Part shown: one piece after another, positions 6,465-13,709 of the stretch
Numbering within the stretch: position 1 is the first letter of the stretch
Layout of the letters: each line of letters starts with the position of its first letter
NCBI GenBank assembly: GCA_031549965.1
Contig: JAVBPB010000086.1
Coordinates: 1 to 14,157, forward strand
DNA from: JAVBPB01 sp031549965
Lineage (GTDB): Bacteria > Bacillota > Clostridia > Lachnospirales > Lachnospiraceae
DNA: 14,157 bases
Direction: 5' to 3'
Notes under the pieces: model-generated
What the model was told of the DNA's origin: nothing
The model's database searches: none
The model's input: only the letters and a program-made list of their open reading frames with translations
Position numbers and translations under genes: made by a program

Positions 6465-7505
6465 TTAAGGAAATAGTGGAATAATTTGAAGTCCTTCATT
6501 TTCATTTAAACCAAACATTATATTCATATTTTGAACTGCCTGACCAGCAGCCCCTTTTACTAAATTATCCATTGAACCCATCATAATAATTCTCTTGGTT
6601 CTAGTATCCAGTTTAAAATTAACATCCACAAAATTGCTACCATGTACCCATCTTGTTTCTGGACAAATATCTTTTTCAAGTACTCTTACAAAATACTCTT
6701 CATTATAATATTTATCATATATTGCCTTTACTTCTTCATATGTAACATCTTTTGAAAGATTAGCATAAGCGGTTATTAATATTCCTCTGTTCATTGGTAC
6801 TAAATGTGGAGTAAAATTAATTATTATTTCTTCACCCAATGTTAATGAAAGCTGTTCTTCTATTTCAGGGGTATGTCTGTGTGATGTAACTCCATATGCT
6901 TTAATGTTTTCGTTAACTTCGCAGTATAAGTTATCAACCTTGGCACCTCTTCCTGCACCGGATGTACCAGATTTAGCATCTATAATCATTGAGCTTTTAT
7001 CAATAAGTTTTTCCTTAAGAAGCGGATAAATTGAAAGTGTTGAACAAGTTGGATAACAGCCGGGATTAGCAATCAGCCTTGCAGATTTAATGCTTTCTCT
7101 GTTTATTTCAGGAAGTCCATAAACTGCTTCTTTAATAAATTCCGGACTTTTATGTTCTATTCCATACCACTTTTCATATGTTTCTACATCTTTAATTCTA
7201 AAGTCAGCACTTAAATCAATTATTTTAGTTTGAGATAATATTTTTTCTGACATTAAAGATGCACAATATCCTTGGGGTGTTGCTGTAAATATTACATCAG
7301 CCTCTTTAGAAAGCTCATCCATATTATCATCTAAACATTTATCTTCTACAATCTTAAACATATTTCCAAACACTTGAGAAAACTTTTTGCCAACATAGCT
7401 TTTTGAGCCATACCAGACAATTTTGGCTTCTTTGTGTTGTAATAACAATCTTACCAGTTCCTGCCCTGCATATCCGGTAGAACCAATTATACCTACTTTA
7501 ACCAT
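6465..7505 (-). CDS. argC: N-acetyl-gamma-glutamyl-phosphate reductase
   Basis: Reduces N-acetylglutamyl phosphate to the semialdehyde with NADPH, the third step of arginine synthesis. The N-terminal VKVGIIGSTGYAGQELVRLL is the dinucleotide-binding segment; NPGCYPT carries the catalytic cysteine (Cys150 with the start used here); HRHTPEIEEQL contains the conserved catalytic-domain histidine. At 346 residues it is the standard type 1 length. I start it at MVKVGIIGS because AAAGGA lies about 8 nt upstream; an in-frame ATG three codons earlier sits directly against that site and is too close. It is the first gene of the operon, about 220 nt downstream of a strong promoter. The 163-bp gap to argJ, larger than the other gaps, holds a hairpin. 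Confidence 0.96.
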   Translation of the reverse strand: MVKVGIIGSTGYAGQELVRLLLQHKEAKIVWYGSKSYVGKKFSQVFGNMFKIVEDKCLDDNMDELSKEADVIFTATPQGYCASLMSEKILSQTKIIDLSADFRIKDVETYEKWYGIEHKSPEFIKEAVYGLPEINRESIKSARLIANPGCYPTCSTLSIYPLLKEKLIDKSSMIIDAKSGTSGAGRGAKVDNLYCEVNENIKAYGVTSHRHTPEIEEQLSLTLGEEIIINFTPHLVPMNRGILITAYANLSKDVTYEEVKAIYDKYYNEEYFVRVLEKDICPETRWVHGSNFVDVNFKLDTRTKRIIMMGSMDNLVKGAAGQAVQNMNIMFGLNENEGLQIIPLFP

Positions 7506-7727
7506 ATTTAACATCCTTTCTTTGTCAATTAAATCCCTCTTACTATTATAACTATAATATTTATTTAGTAAAGAAAAATTTTGAGAATTAGTTGTTTTTA
7601 TTAAACTTAACTTTAAATCCGATTAGAGTTTCTCTAAATTTTACAACATAGATAGACTTCTGATAATTTTAAAAATCCTTAGCTTTAACCCTTAAATGGA
7701 CTTTAAATAAAATATCTATCTTTTATT
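7506..7727 (-). promoter_or_regulatory. Long untranslated leader of argC
   Basis: If transcription starts just past the -10 at 7734-7739, the argC mRNA has a leader of roughly 220 nt. It contains a small hairpin TTAGAG-AAA-CTCTAA on the minus strand (7623-7637) and possible pairing of two ATAGATA/TATCTAT segments further upstream. I see no T-box sequence (AGGGTGG-type), no obvious leader peptide and no intrinsic terminator near the gene. A regulatory role is suggested only by its length. Confidence 0.3.
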
Positions 7728-7733
7728 TTTATA

Positions 7734-7762
7734 ATAATACACTATTTATTTAAAATATGCAA
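7734..7762 (-). promoter_or_regulatory. argC operon promoter
   Basis: On the minus strand: -35 TTGCAT (7757-7762), a 17-bp spacer and -10 TATTAT (7734-7739), a good sigma-A promoter. The -35 is embedded in CTTGCATATTT (7753-7763), an 11-base sequence repeated exactly over the argG -35 box. Confidence 0.7.
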
Positions 7763-7903
7763 GTGCTTTTTTATATTTATTTTTTAAATTTTATTAGCAA
7801 AATATATGAGCAAATATTAAATATACATACAATATACAAAAAAGCTACTTTTATGAATATTTTTTTATAGGACTATTTTTTTTTGAAATAGTATAATTTG
7901 TGC

Positions 7904-7932
7904 TTGCATATTTGATTCAAATGTTGTATATT
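7904..7932 (+). promoter_or_regulatory. argG promoter with candidate arginine operator
   Basis: -35 TTGCAT (7904-7909), 17-bp spacer, -10 TATATT (7927-7932), giving a leader of about 35 nt to argG. The same CTTGCATATTT as in the divergent argC promoter covers the -35 (7903-7913). TGCAT-ATTTG-ATTCA resembles the ArgR box (TGNAT-N4-ATNCA) but has one extra central base. Control by ArgR is therefore likely but not shown. Confidence 0.6.
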
Positions 7933-7973
7933 TATAATATCTTAAAATTAACAATTTATAGGAGGATATATTT

Positions 7974-9188
7974 ATGAAAGAAAAAGTAATATTAGCTTAC
8001 TCTGGAGGACTTGATACAACTGTTATCATTCCTTGGCTTAAAGAAAATTATGACTATGAGGTTGTTTGTGTTTGTATTGATGTTGGACAAGGCAACGAAT
8101 TAGATGGTCTTGAAGAAAGAGCAAAACTGTCAGGTGCAGTTAAACTTTACATTGAAGATGTAATAGATGAATTTGTAGATGATTATGTTATGCCTACAGT
8201 TAAGGCAAATGCTGTATATGAAAATAAATATTTATTGGGTACATCTATGGCAAGACCTGTTATTGCCAAAAGACTTGTTGAAATTGCAAGACTTGAAGGT
8301 GCTACTGCTATATGCCATGGTGCAACCGGAAAAGGTAATGATCAGGTTCGTTTTGAACTTACTATTAAAGCTCTTGCTCCTGATCTTAGAATTATTGCAC
8401 CTTGGAGAATATGGGATATTTCTTCCCGTGAAGAAGAATTAGAATACTGTGCAAACCACGGCATTGATCTTCCATTTTCAGCTAACAATAGCTATAGCCG
8501 TGATAGAAATCTATGGCATATAAGTCATGAAGGACTTGAACTCGAACATCCATCCAATGCACCGGACTATGATCATTTATTAGTTCTTTCTGTATCACCT
8601 GAAAAAGCACCAGATGAGCCAGAAATTGTAACTATGACTTTTGAAAAGGGTATTCCTACATCTGTTAATGGTGAAAAAATGTCTCCTGCAAAGATAATTG
8701 AAACCTTAAATGTTCTTGGAGGAAAACATGGAATTGGTATTATTGATATAGTTGAAAACCGTGTTGTTGGAATGAAGTCCCGTGGTGTATATGAAACTCC
8801 TGGCGGAACAATTTTAATGGAAGCACATACTCAGCTTGAAGAATTAATTCTTGATAAGCAAACTCTTGCTTATAAGAAACAAATCGGCATTAAATTTGCT
8901 GAACTTGTTTACAGCGGTGAATGGTTTACACCTTTAAGAGAAGCTTTGCAGGCTTTTGTTGATGTTACTCAGGAATATGTTACCGGTGAAGTTAAGTTTA
9001 AGTTATATAAAGGTAACATTATTAAAATGGGTACTACTTCTCCTTACTCTTTGTATAATGAAAGTATTGCAAGCTTTACAACTGGGGAGTTGTACAATCA
9101 TCATGATGCTGAAGGATTTATAAATTTATTTGGTCTTTCTATGAAAGTTAGGGCTATGAAAAAGTTAGAGATAGAGAAGAATAAGTAA
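7974..9188 (+). CDS. argG: Argininosuccinate synthase
   Basis: Condenses citrulline and aspartate with ATP to argininosuccinate, the penultimate step of arginine synthesis, in the cytoplasm. The N-terminal AYSGGLDTTV (9-18) is the ATP-pyrophosphatase P-loop (most homologs have DTSV). GATGKGNDQVRFE binds nucleotide and citrulline, and YSLYNESIASF near the C-terminus is a family signature. The length of 404 residues is standard. GGAGG lies 8 nt before the ATG. It is transcribed away from the argCJBD operon. argH, which commonly follows argG in Firmicutes, is absent: the downstream space ends in a palindrome and then convergent genes. Confidence 0.97.
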   Translation: MKEKVILAYSGGLDTTVIIPWLKENYDYEVVCVCIDVGQGNELDGLEERAKLSGAVKLYIEDVIDEFVDDYVMPTVKANAVYENKYLLGTSMARPVIAKRLVEIARLEGATAICHGATGKGNDQVRFELTIKALAPDLRIIAPWRIWDISSREEELEYCANHGIDLPFSANNSYSRDRNLWHISHEGLELEHPSNAPDYDHLLVLSVSPEKAPDEPEIVTMTFEKGIPTSVNGEKMSPAKIIETLNVLGGKHGIGIIDIVENRVVGMKSRGVYETPGGTILMEAHTQLEELILDKQTLAYKKQIGIKFAELVYSGEWFTPLREALQAFVDVTQEYVTGEVKFKLYKGNIIKMGTTSPYSLYNESIASFTTGELYNHHDAEGFINLFGLSMKVRAMKKLEIEKNK

Positions 9189-9228
9189 TATAAAAGTGAT
9201 GCATAATATATATTTTTAAAAACCTTAT

Positions 9229-9275
9229 TTAAGAAATAGCATCTTCTACCTTGAGTGATGGATGCTATTTCTTAA
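9229..9275. terminator. Palindrome between convergent genes, probable bidirectional terminator
   Basis: A perfect 15-bp stem (9229-9243 with 9261-9275, TTAAGAAATAGCATC and its complement) with a 17-nt loop lies 41 bp past the argG stop and 52 bp past the stop of the convergent unknown gene. No long T-run follows in plus direction; in minus direction a TTTTT run follows about 7 nt after the stem. Position favours a shared terminator, but the loop is large. Confidence 0.5.
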
Positions 9276-9326
9276 TGTCTGGATAAACAGATAAATTCAT
9301 CCTTATTCAAATTTGATGTAAATTAT

Positions 9327-9641
9327 TTAATCAATTCTGTCTTCCAAATAAGTATTCTCTTTATAAAATTCAACTAATAAATTATCTGACAATATTTTAT
9401 CAATATGTTCTTGAGTAAAATGATAAACAGGACCTAAATTACCTAAATAATTCTTAATTGAATCTAAATTAAATTCATATTCTAAAGATAAAACTTTTTC
9501 GATTTTTTTAAATAGCAAATCATTGTTCTGAAATCCTTTTAAAATAATATCCTTAGCACCAGCTTTTAAAGAATAGTAGATATACTCAGTATAAACAGCA
9601 CCTGTCCGAAATACCTTATATAGCAGAATTATAAAACTCAT
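9327..9641 (-). CDS. Unknown 104-residue protein coupled to hydrolase gene
   Basis: I do not recognise this protein. It has 104 residues, begins MSFIILLYKVFRTGAVYTEY, and has a mildly hydrophobic first 12 residues but no convincing signal peptide or full membrane span. It is otherwise mixed alpha-type, acidic at the C-terminus (YLEDRID), with no cysteines. AAGG lies 6 nt upstream of the ATG. The start lies within the last codons of the upstream hydrolase (26-nt overlap), which suggests translational coupling and a partner role such as chaperone, immunity or accessory protein; this is inference. The alternative is that it is the remnant of a longer gene. Confidence 0.5.
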   Translation of the reverse strand: MSFIILLYKVFRTGAVYTEYIYYSLKAGAKDIILKGFQNNDLLFKKIEKVLSLEYEFNLDSIKNYLGNLGPVYHFTQEHIDKILSDNLLVEFYKENTYLEDRID

Positions 9642-10725
9642 ATAATACCTTAATTAGATTTCTCCTCTGAGATCCACTCAACCCCACAAAATCATAAATT
9701 ATCTTAGCAATCCCCCTTATATAGTCCCCATTATCAAAATATTTCCTATATTCCTTTCCAAAATCACTAAATTTATCTGCATCTTTACTACCCAGTAAAA
9801 ACAAAGCTTGTACAAAAGTTTCCTTTTCTGATGCAGTTAAAGAATCCAGCGTATCATCTAAAGTTTGATTTATGTACCTGCTTAAATGATCAGGATTAGG
9901 TAAAAATATTAATTCACCACTATCAATTATCCATGTAAAAGGATCATGTTGCTTAATTGCTATTGCATTACTATAAATTGTAATTGTATTTTCTGGATCT
10001 TTTAGCAACATTCCGATTATGGACGTTTGAGGAATATATGTTATAAGCTTATTTTTCATTTGGTCATAATTCTCTTTGTATTTTTCCAAAACTGTTTGAT
10101 TAAACCCTGGTCCATCAAAATTATGAACTTCAATTATTCTGTTTCTAATATCATAATCACTTGCTATACAAGCATATTTTGCCAGATGGCCACCTTTTGA
10201 GTGTCCAGTGAGATACAATTTTGAGTAGGGATATTTTAAACCTACAGTGTTTACATATTCTTTACTTAATTCTTGAGCCGGAACTTTTTCAGCCCATGAA
10301 AGGTTAAAGTCTTCCTTCCATCCATTTATGCTATTGTCTGTTCCTCTGAATACGATTACTTTGTAATTATCGAAAAAATTAATTGCCATTGCAGCAAATT
10401 GTTCATCCTTATCCGGTTCTGATGAATATGAGAAGTTATCTATTCTTATAAAACGATATCTGCTGTTAATAGATATATTGTTAATAAAGTCCTTTTTATT
10501 TTGAGACAGATTATTATATGTACTGCTTTTCTTTAAATCCAATGTAAATTTTTCTATTGTAAAAGATTCATTATTATCATAATCCTTTACTATTTCTTCA
10601 AATGGCAGATAGCAAAGAATAGAAAAAACTAATGAATCTAAATAGTAATATGACTTTTGATTAAAATAAGGCAACCTTTGTAATAAGTAGTTATTAATAT
10701 TTTTTATGTTCTGTTTCTGAACCAT
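9616..10725 (-). CDS. DUF2974-type alpha/beta hydrolase (lipase-like)
   Basis: A 369-residue protein of the Mbeg1-like/DUF2974 alpha/beta hydrolase family. The N-terminal YYYLDSLVFSILCYLPFEEI is typical of these proteins. YKVIVFRGTDNSINGWKEDF (121-140) is the lipase-3-like strand with oxyanion region, LTGHSKGGHLAKY carries the nucleophile elbow GHSKG (Ser176), NFDGPGF follows, and KQHDPFTW (His260 region) is a conserved block of the family. The exact catalytic Asp and His cannot be fixed without alignment. No signal peptide is seen, so it is cytoplasmic or exported by a non-Sec route. AAAGGA lies 6 nt before the ATG. It starts only 14 bp after the flagellin-like gene and overlaps the following unknown gene, so the three form one transcription unit. 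The substrate is unknown; a lipid esterase is the usual guess. Confidence 0.85.
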   Translation of the reverse strand: MVQKQNIKNINNYLLQRLPYFNQKSYYYLDSLVFSILCYLPFEEIVKDYDNNESFTIEKFTLDLKKSSTYNNLSQNKKDFINNISINSRYRFIRIDNFSYSSEPDKDEQFAAMAINFFDNYKVIVFRGTDNSINGWKEDFNLSWAEKVPAQELSKEYVNTVGLKYPYSKLYLTGHSKGGHLAKYACIASDYDIRNRIIEVHNFDGPGFNQTVLEKYKENYDQMKNKLITYIPQTSIIGMLLKDPENTITIYSNAIAIKQHDPFTWIIDSGELIFLPNPDHLSRYINQTLDDTLDSLTASEKETFVQALFLLGSKDADKFSDFGKEYRKYFDNGDYIRGIAKIIYDFVGLSGSQRRNLIKVLYEFYNSAI

Positions 10726-10739
10726 CTATAATCCTTTCT

Positions 10740-11558
10740 TTATAATTTACTTAACAAATTTAAAATACTTTCAGGGTTATTCTTTGTTTGAACATATATT
10801 GACTGTGAAAATTCTTTTATAATATTATCTTTATATGTATTAATAATTTCCTTAGTAAAATCCACCTCTTTTAATTTTTCTCCCCCATCAACCAGATTTT
10901 CAGTGGCTTTATCTGCAAAATTAATTGAATGATGAAGTCTGTTTTGAAATGCCCCAAGCTTTGATCTTTCTGAAGCTATTGTCATTACTGCATTATCATA
11001 TGATTTTATTGCATTTGAAGCATTACTATGATTTGATATATTTAATGGTAATTCTTTTGAATTTACATTAGAAGTTAAACCTAAATTCTTCGCTGATATT
11101 TCGCCTAGCTCCACATCAATTCCAACATCTGTATTAACATGTAATGTCCCACTAAATAAAGCTAAAGTGTTATATTCAGATTTTTTAGCAATTCTGTCAA
11201 TTTCTTCAGTAAGATTATTTATCTCATCTTGTATGCTTTTTCTATCAATATATGTATTAGAATCATTTGACGCTTGTACGGCAAGGTCTCTCATTGTTGA
11301 TATAATATTGCTAATGCCGTTGAGTGCACCTTCTGCTGTTTGTATTAATGAAATTGTATTTTGTGCATTTGTATTAGTCTGATTTAATGCTCTTATTTGT
11401 GTGTTTAATTTTTCTGAAATGGCCAGACCCACTGCATCATCAGATATACTTACCTTGCTTTTTGATGCTATTTTATATTTAGATTTTTCTAGTCTGTCTG
11501 TTGTTTTTTTTAGATTATCTGAAATATTAATTAGGGATATGTTATTACGAATAATCAT
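10740..11558 (-). CDS. Short divergent flagellin
   Basis: A 272-residue protein with both flagellin domains. The N-terminal domain (about 4-138) contains SDDAVGLAISEKLNTQIRAL, TAEGALNGISNIISTMRDLAVQASN and QDEINNLTEEIDRIAKKSEYN. The C-terminal domain (about 185-272) contains LGAFQNRLHHSINFADKATENL, LKEVDFTKEI and a variant of the terminal NQQPQ-VLSLL motif. The variable centre is only about 45 residues, so the outer D2/D3 domains are lacking. The normally near-invariant SSGxRINxAxDD is replaced by KSKYKIASKSKVSISDD with several extra residues. It may therefore be a minor or specialised flagellin rather than the main filament. I start it at the second of two adjacent ATGs, 7 nt after AGGAG, giving MIIRNNISL. 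It would be exported through the flagellar type III apparatus. No other flagellar gene is nearby; a DUF2974 hydrolase gene follows after 14 bp. Confidence 0.88.
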   Translation of the reverse strand: MIIRNNISLINISDNLKKTTDRLEKSKYKIASKSKVSISDDAVGLAISEKLNTQIRALNQTNTNAQNTISLIQTAEGALNGISNIISTMRDLAVQASNDSNTYIDRKSIQDEINNLTEEIDRIAKKSEYNTLALFSGTLHVNTDVGIDVELGEISAKNLGLTSNVNSKELPLNISNHSNASNAIKSYDNAVMTIASERSKLGAFQNRLHHSINFADKATENLVDGGEKLKEVDFTKEIINTYKDNIIKEFSQSIYVQTKNNPESILNLLSKL

Positions 11559-11649
11559 CATTTTTCTCCTTTAATTATGATTTGACCGTAAATTAAATAT
11601 TTTTATTGGTTTCCAACATAATTATATGATGAGATTTGTAAAATATTAC

Positions 11650-11693
11650 TAATTAATAAAACGAGATAAAAAGCTTTTAAACTTTTTACCTCG
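11650..11693 (-). terminator. Rho-independent terminator after the phosphatase gene
   Basis: On the minus strand a 12-bp stem CGAGGTAAAAAG/CTTTTTATCTCG (one G-U pair; 11662-11693) with an 8-nt loop is followed by TTTTATTAATT. It lies about 67 nt after the phosphatase stop and about 100 bp before the flagellin start, so it separates the two transcription units. Confidence 0.8.
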
Positions 11694-11759
11694 CAGATTT
11701 ATAACCAAAATCCTCTAACTAATTCTTAATGGATTCTAAATTGAGTGATAATTTGTAAA

Positions 11760-12233
11760 TTAAGTGTTTCTTCTACAAATGGTATTCAATACCCCTTCGC
11801 AACCTTCATTTATTAAATTAAAGGTTTGCTGGAAGTTTCTAGTATACCAAGGATCTGGAACTGATTTTGATTTCCATTTACAATTTTCCACCCAATCATA
11901 TAGTATAGAAATTTTATTTATATTTTCATTATTAGCCAAATGTTTTATATCTCTTAAATTACTTTCATCCATAGCTATTATATAGTCAAATTCAGCTAAA
12001 TCCTGTTTTCCAAACTTTCTTGCATATATTCCGTCAAATGGTATGTTATATTCAGTTAAAATTTTTTGAGTTCCATTATGTGGAGTTTCTCCTGTATGAT
12101 AGCCTTCTGTACCAGCAGAATCTATTATTATTTCTTGAGCTAAATCTGCCTTTTTGATTTTATCCCTCATTATTGCCTCTGCCATTGGAGAACGGCAAAT
12201 ATTTCCTAAGCATACAAATAATATCTTTATCAT
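11760..12233 (-). CDS. Low-molecular-weight protein tyrosine phosphatase
   Basis: A 157-residue cytoplasmic phosphatase, the typical family length. The P-loop CLGNICRS (Cys8 nucleophile, Arg14, Ser15) is intact, the general acid lies in VPDPWYT (Asp127), and DSAGTEGYHTGE with PHNGTQKIL matches the family's substrate-side segment. It removes phosphate from protein tyrosine, or possibly arginine as in YwlE-type members; the residue that distinguishes them (Thr versus Ile in the P-loop) is Ile12, which favours phosphotyrosine. No tyrosine kinase or capsule gene is nearby, so its target is unknown. It has its own sigma-A promoter and terminator and is likely monocistronic. Confidence 0.93.
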   Translation of the reverse strand: MIKILFVCLGNICRSPMAEAIMRDKIKKADLAQEIIIDSAGTEGYHTGETPHNGTQKILTEYNIPFDGIYARKFGKQDLAEFDYIIAMDESNLRDIKHLANNENINKISILYDWVENCKWKSKSVPDPWYTRNFQQTFNLINEGCEGVLNTICRRNT

Positions 12234-12260
12234 TTTTCACCTCTAGTATTTTTTAATATC

Positions 12261-12289
12261 ATTATACTTATGAATATTGTAAATTGCAA
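12261..12289 (-). promoter_or_regulatory. Promoter of the phosphatase gene
   Basis: On the minus strand: TTGCAA (12284-12289), a 17-bp spacer and TATAAT (12261-12266), which is almost consensus. It lies 28-56 bp upstream of the phosphatase start codon, and the ribosome binding site GAGGTG lies between. Confidence 0.75.
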
Positions 12290-12396
12290 TATTTTTTACT
12301 TTCTTTATGAAGTTATAGGGGCAAAAGCTTATTTCAACCCATTCTAAAATGGACTTTTAAGTTTTTGACTTTTACATCCTTAAATCATATTATATT

Positions 12397-13413
12397 TTAT
12401 TTTTCACTGGCTTTTGTTGAAAATGAGCAGTCTACAATAGCTTCATATGGAACACGGCTTTTAAGTTCACCGGCTTCTTCTAATATATTTTGAAGAAGCA
12501 TAAAGCTGTCTTCAGTAAATATAGAGTCTTCTTTCCATGTATTTTGGCTCTTATATCTGTTAACAATGCTTACAACTCCGTCAATTTCTGTTTCAGCAAA
12601 TTGGCTTTTAATAACCTTTGCTATTTCTTCGTCTGAATGTGAATTTACATATTCCAAACCTTTTTGAATTGCATTAACGAATCTTTGAATTACATCCTTA
12701 TTTTCTTCAATATAGCTTTTTTTAGCTGAGAATGCCGTATATGGAACCATACCGCTGTCCACACCTAATGAAGCTACAACCTTTCCTTCGCCTTTTTGCT
12801 CAAGGCTTAAAGCTGCCGGTTCAAACTCCATTGTAAAATCTCCCTGACCACCAATAAAGCTTTCAGCAGTATGACCAAAATCAATATTTTGAATAATAGT
12901 AAGATCTTTTTCAGGGTTAATTCCATTCTTTTTGAGTACATACTCTAAAATCATTTGAGGCATTCCACCTTTTCTTCCTCCAAGTAAAGTCTTACCTTTA
13001 ACCTGCTGCCAGTTAAAATTCTCTACAGATGTATCTCTTGCAACTAAAAAATTCCCTGCCCTTTGAGTCAATTGAGCAAAATTAACTATATAGTCGCTTG
13101 CTCCTTCATTGTACACATAAATAGATGCTTCTGATCCCATAAATCCTATTTGTGCTTCCCCTGAAATAACCGCAGTCATTGTTTTATCCGCACCAAAACC
13201 AGTTACAAGTTTAAGATCAATTCCTTCTTCCTTAAAATATCCGTTTTCAATTGCCACGTACATTGGAGCATAAAAAATTGAGTGGGCAACTTCATTTAAT
13301 GTAATTTTTGTTAATTCTCCATTATAACTTTTTCCCTTTTCCTTACAGGATGACATTAATACTACAGTTAACATGACCAAAATCAAAAATAAAATTTTCT
13401 TCTTTCTTGCCAT
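12397..13413 (-). CDS. ABC transporter substrate-binding lipoprotein, NMT1/SsuA type
   Basis: A 338-residue exported lipoprotein. A basic N-terminus MARKKKILF is followed by a hydrophobic stretch and the lipobox-like MSSC with Cys23 as the lipidation site. The mature part opens with KITLNEVAHSIFYAPMYVAIENGYFKEEGIDL, then GADKTMTAVISGEAQIGFMG, typical of the NMT1/THI5-like and SsuA/TauA binding-protein class, which bind pyrimidine precursors of thiamine, sulfonates and similar small molecules. The ligand is not predictable here. GGAGG stands 7 nt before the ATG. In most genomes such a gene sits with a permease and an ATPase; none is adjacent. Upstream is an IS3 remnant beginning 32 bp before the start codon, and downstream is an unrelated phosphatase gene. 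It may be an orphan that uses a distant transporter, or part of an operon split by the insertion. Confidence 0.87.
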   Translation of the reverse strand: MARKKKILFLILVMLTVVLMSSCKEKGKSYNGELTKITLNEVAHSIFYAPMYVAIENGYFKEEGIDLKLVTGFGADKTMTAVISGEAQIGFMGSEASIYVYNEGASDYIVNFAQLTQRAGNFLVARDTSVENFNWQQVKGKTLLGGRKGGMPQMILEYVLKKNGINPEKDLTIIQNIDFGHTAESFIGGQGDFTMEFEPAALSLEQKGEGKVVASLGVDSGMVPYTAFSAKKSYIEENKDVIQRFVNAIQKGLEYVNSHSDEEIAKVIKSQFAETEIDGVVSIVNRYKSQNTWKEDSIFTEDSFMLLQNILEEAGELKSRVPYEAIVDCSFSTKASEK

Positions 13414-13454
13414 AGTTAACCTCCAGAAATTTATTACTATATCATATGTTATCT

Positions 13455-13709
13455 ATGGCAAATAGTTTACAATATAATAAAAAAATATGTAAGAAATCAG
13501 GAAAATCAATAAATGAGTTACATAAAGAATACAATATAGCAAAATCAACCATTTGTAAATGGACGGCAGACTATAATAACTCAGGTTCATTTAAAGCTGT
13601 GGATAACAGAACGCCAGAAGAAAACGAAATGATTAGGTTGATAAAGGAATTAGCACAATTACAGATGGAGAATGATATTTTAAAGCAAGCAACGCTGATA
13701 ATGGCATGA
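13455..13709 (+). pseudogene. IS3-family OrfA, N-terminally abnormal
   Basis: 84 residues from MANSLQYNKK. The helix-turn-helix GKSINELHKEYNIAKSTICKWTADYN and the C-terminal leucine-zipper-like NEMIRLIKELAQLQMENDILKQATLIMA are typical of IS3 OrfA. The normal first 15-20 residues (a KEFK-type opening) seem deleted or scrambled ahead of KKSGKS. An in-frame ATG three codons earlier exists at 13446, and neither start has a good ribosome binding site. The stop overlaps the orfB start as ATGA. The protein may be non-functional. Confidence 0.7.

Noticed and set aside
7506..7727. T-box or riboswitch in the argC leader
   Set aside because: No T-box sequence, specifier stem or intrinsic terminator could be found; only small hairpins are visible.
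11562..11640. Sigma-D (flagellar) promoter ahead of the flagellin
   Set aside because: TAAA with a 14-bp gap to GGTCAAAT is only a partial match to TAAA-N15-GCCGATAA; a TATAAT exists, but no -35 lies at 16-18 bp.
12300..12396. Weak hairpin CCATT-TTAG-AATGG after the lipoprotein gene (minus strand)
   Set aside because: Only five base pairs and no U-tract, so it is not supported as a terminator.
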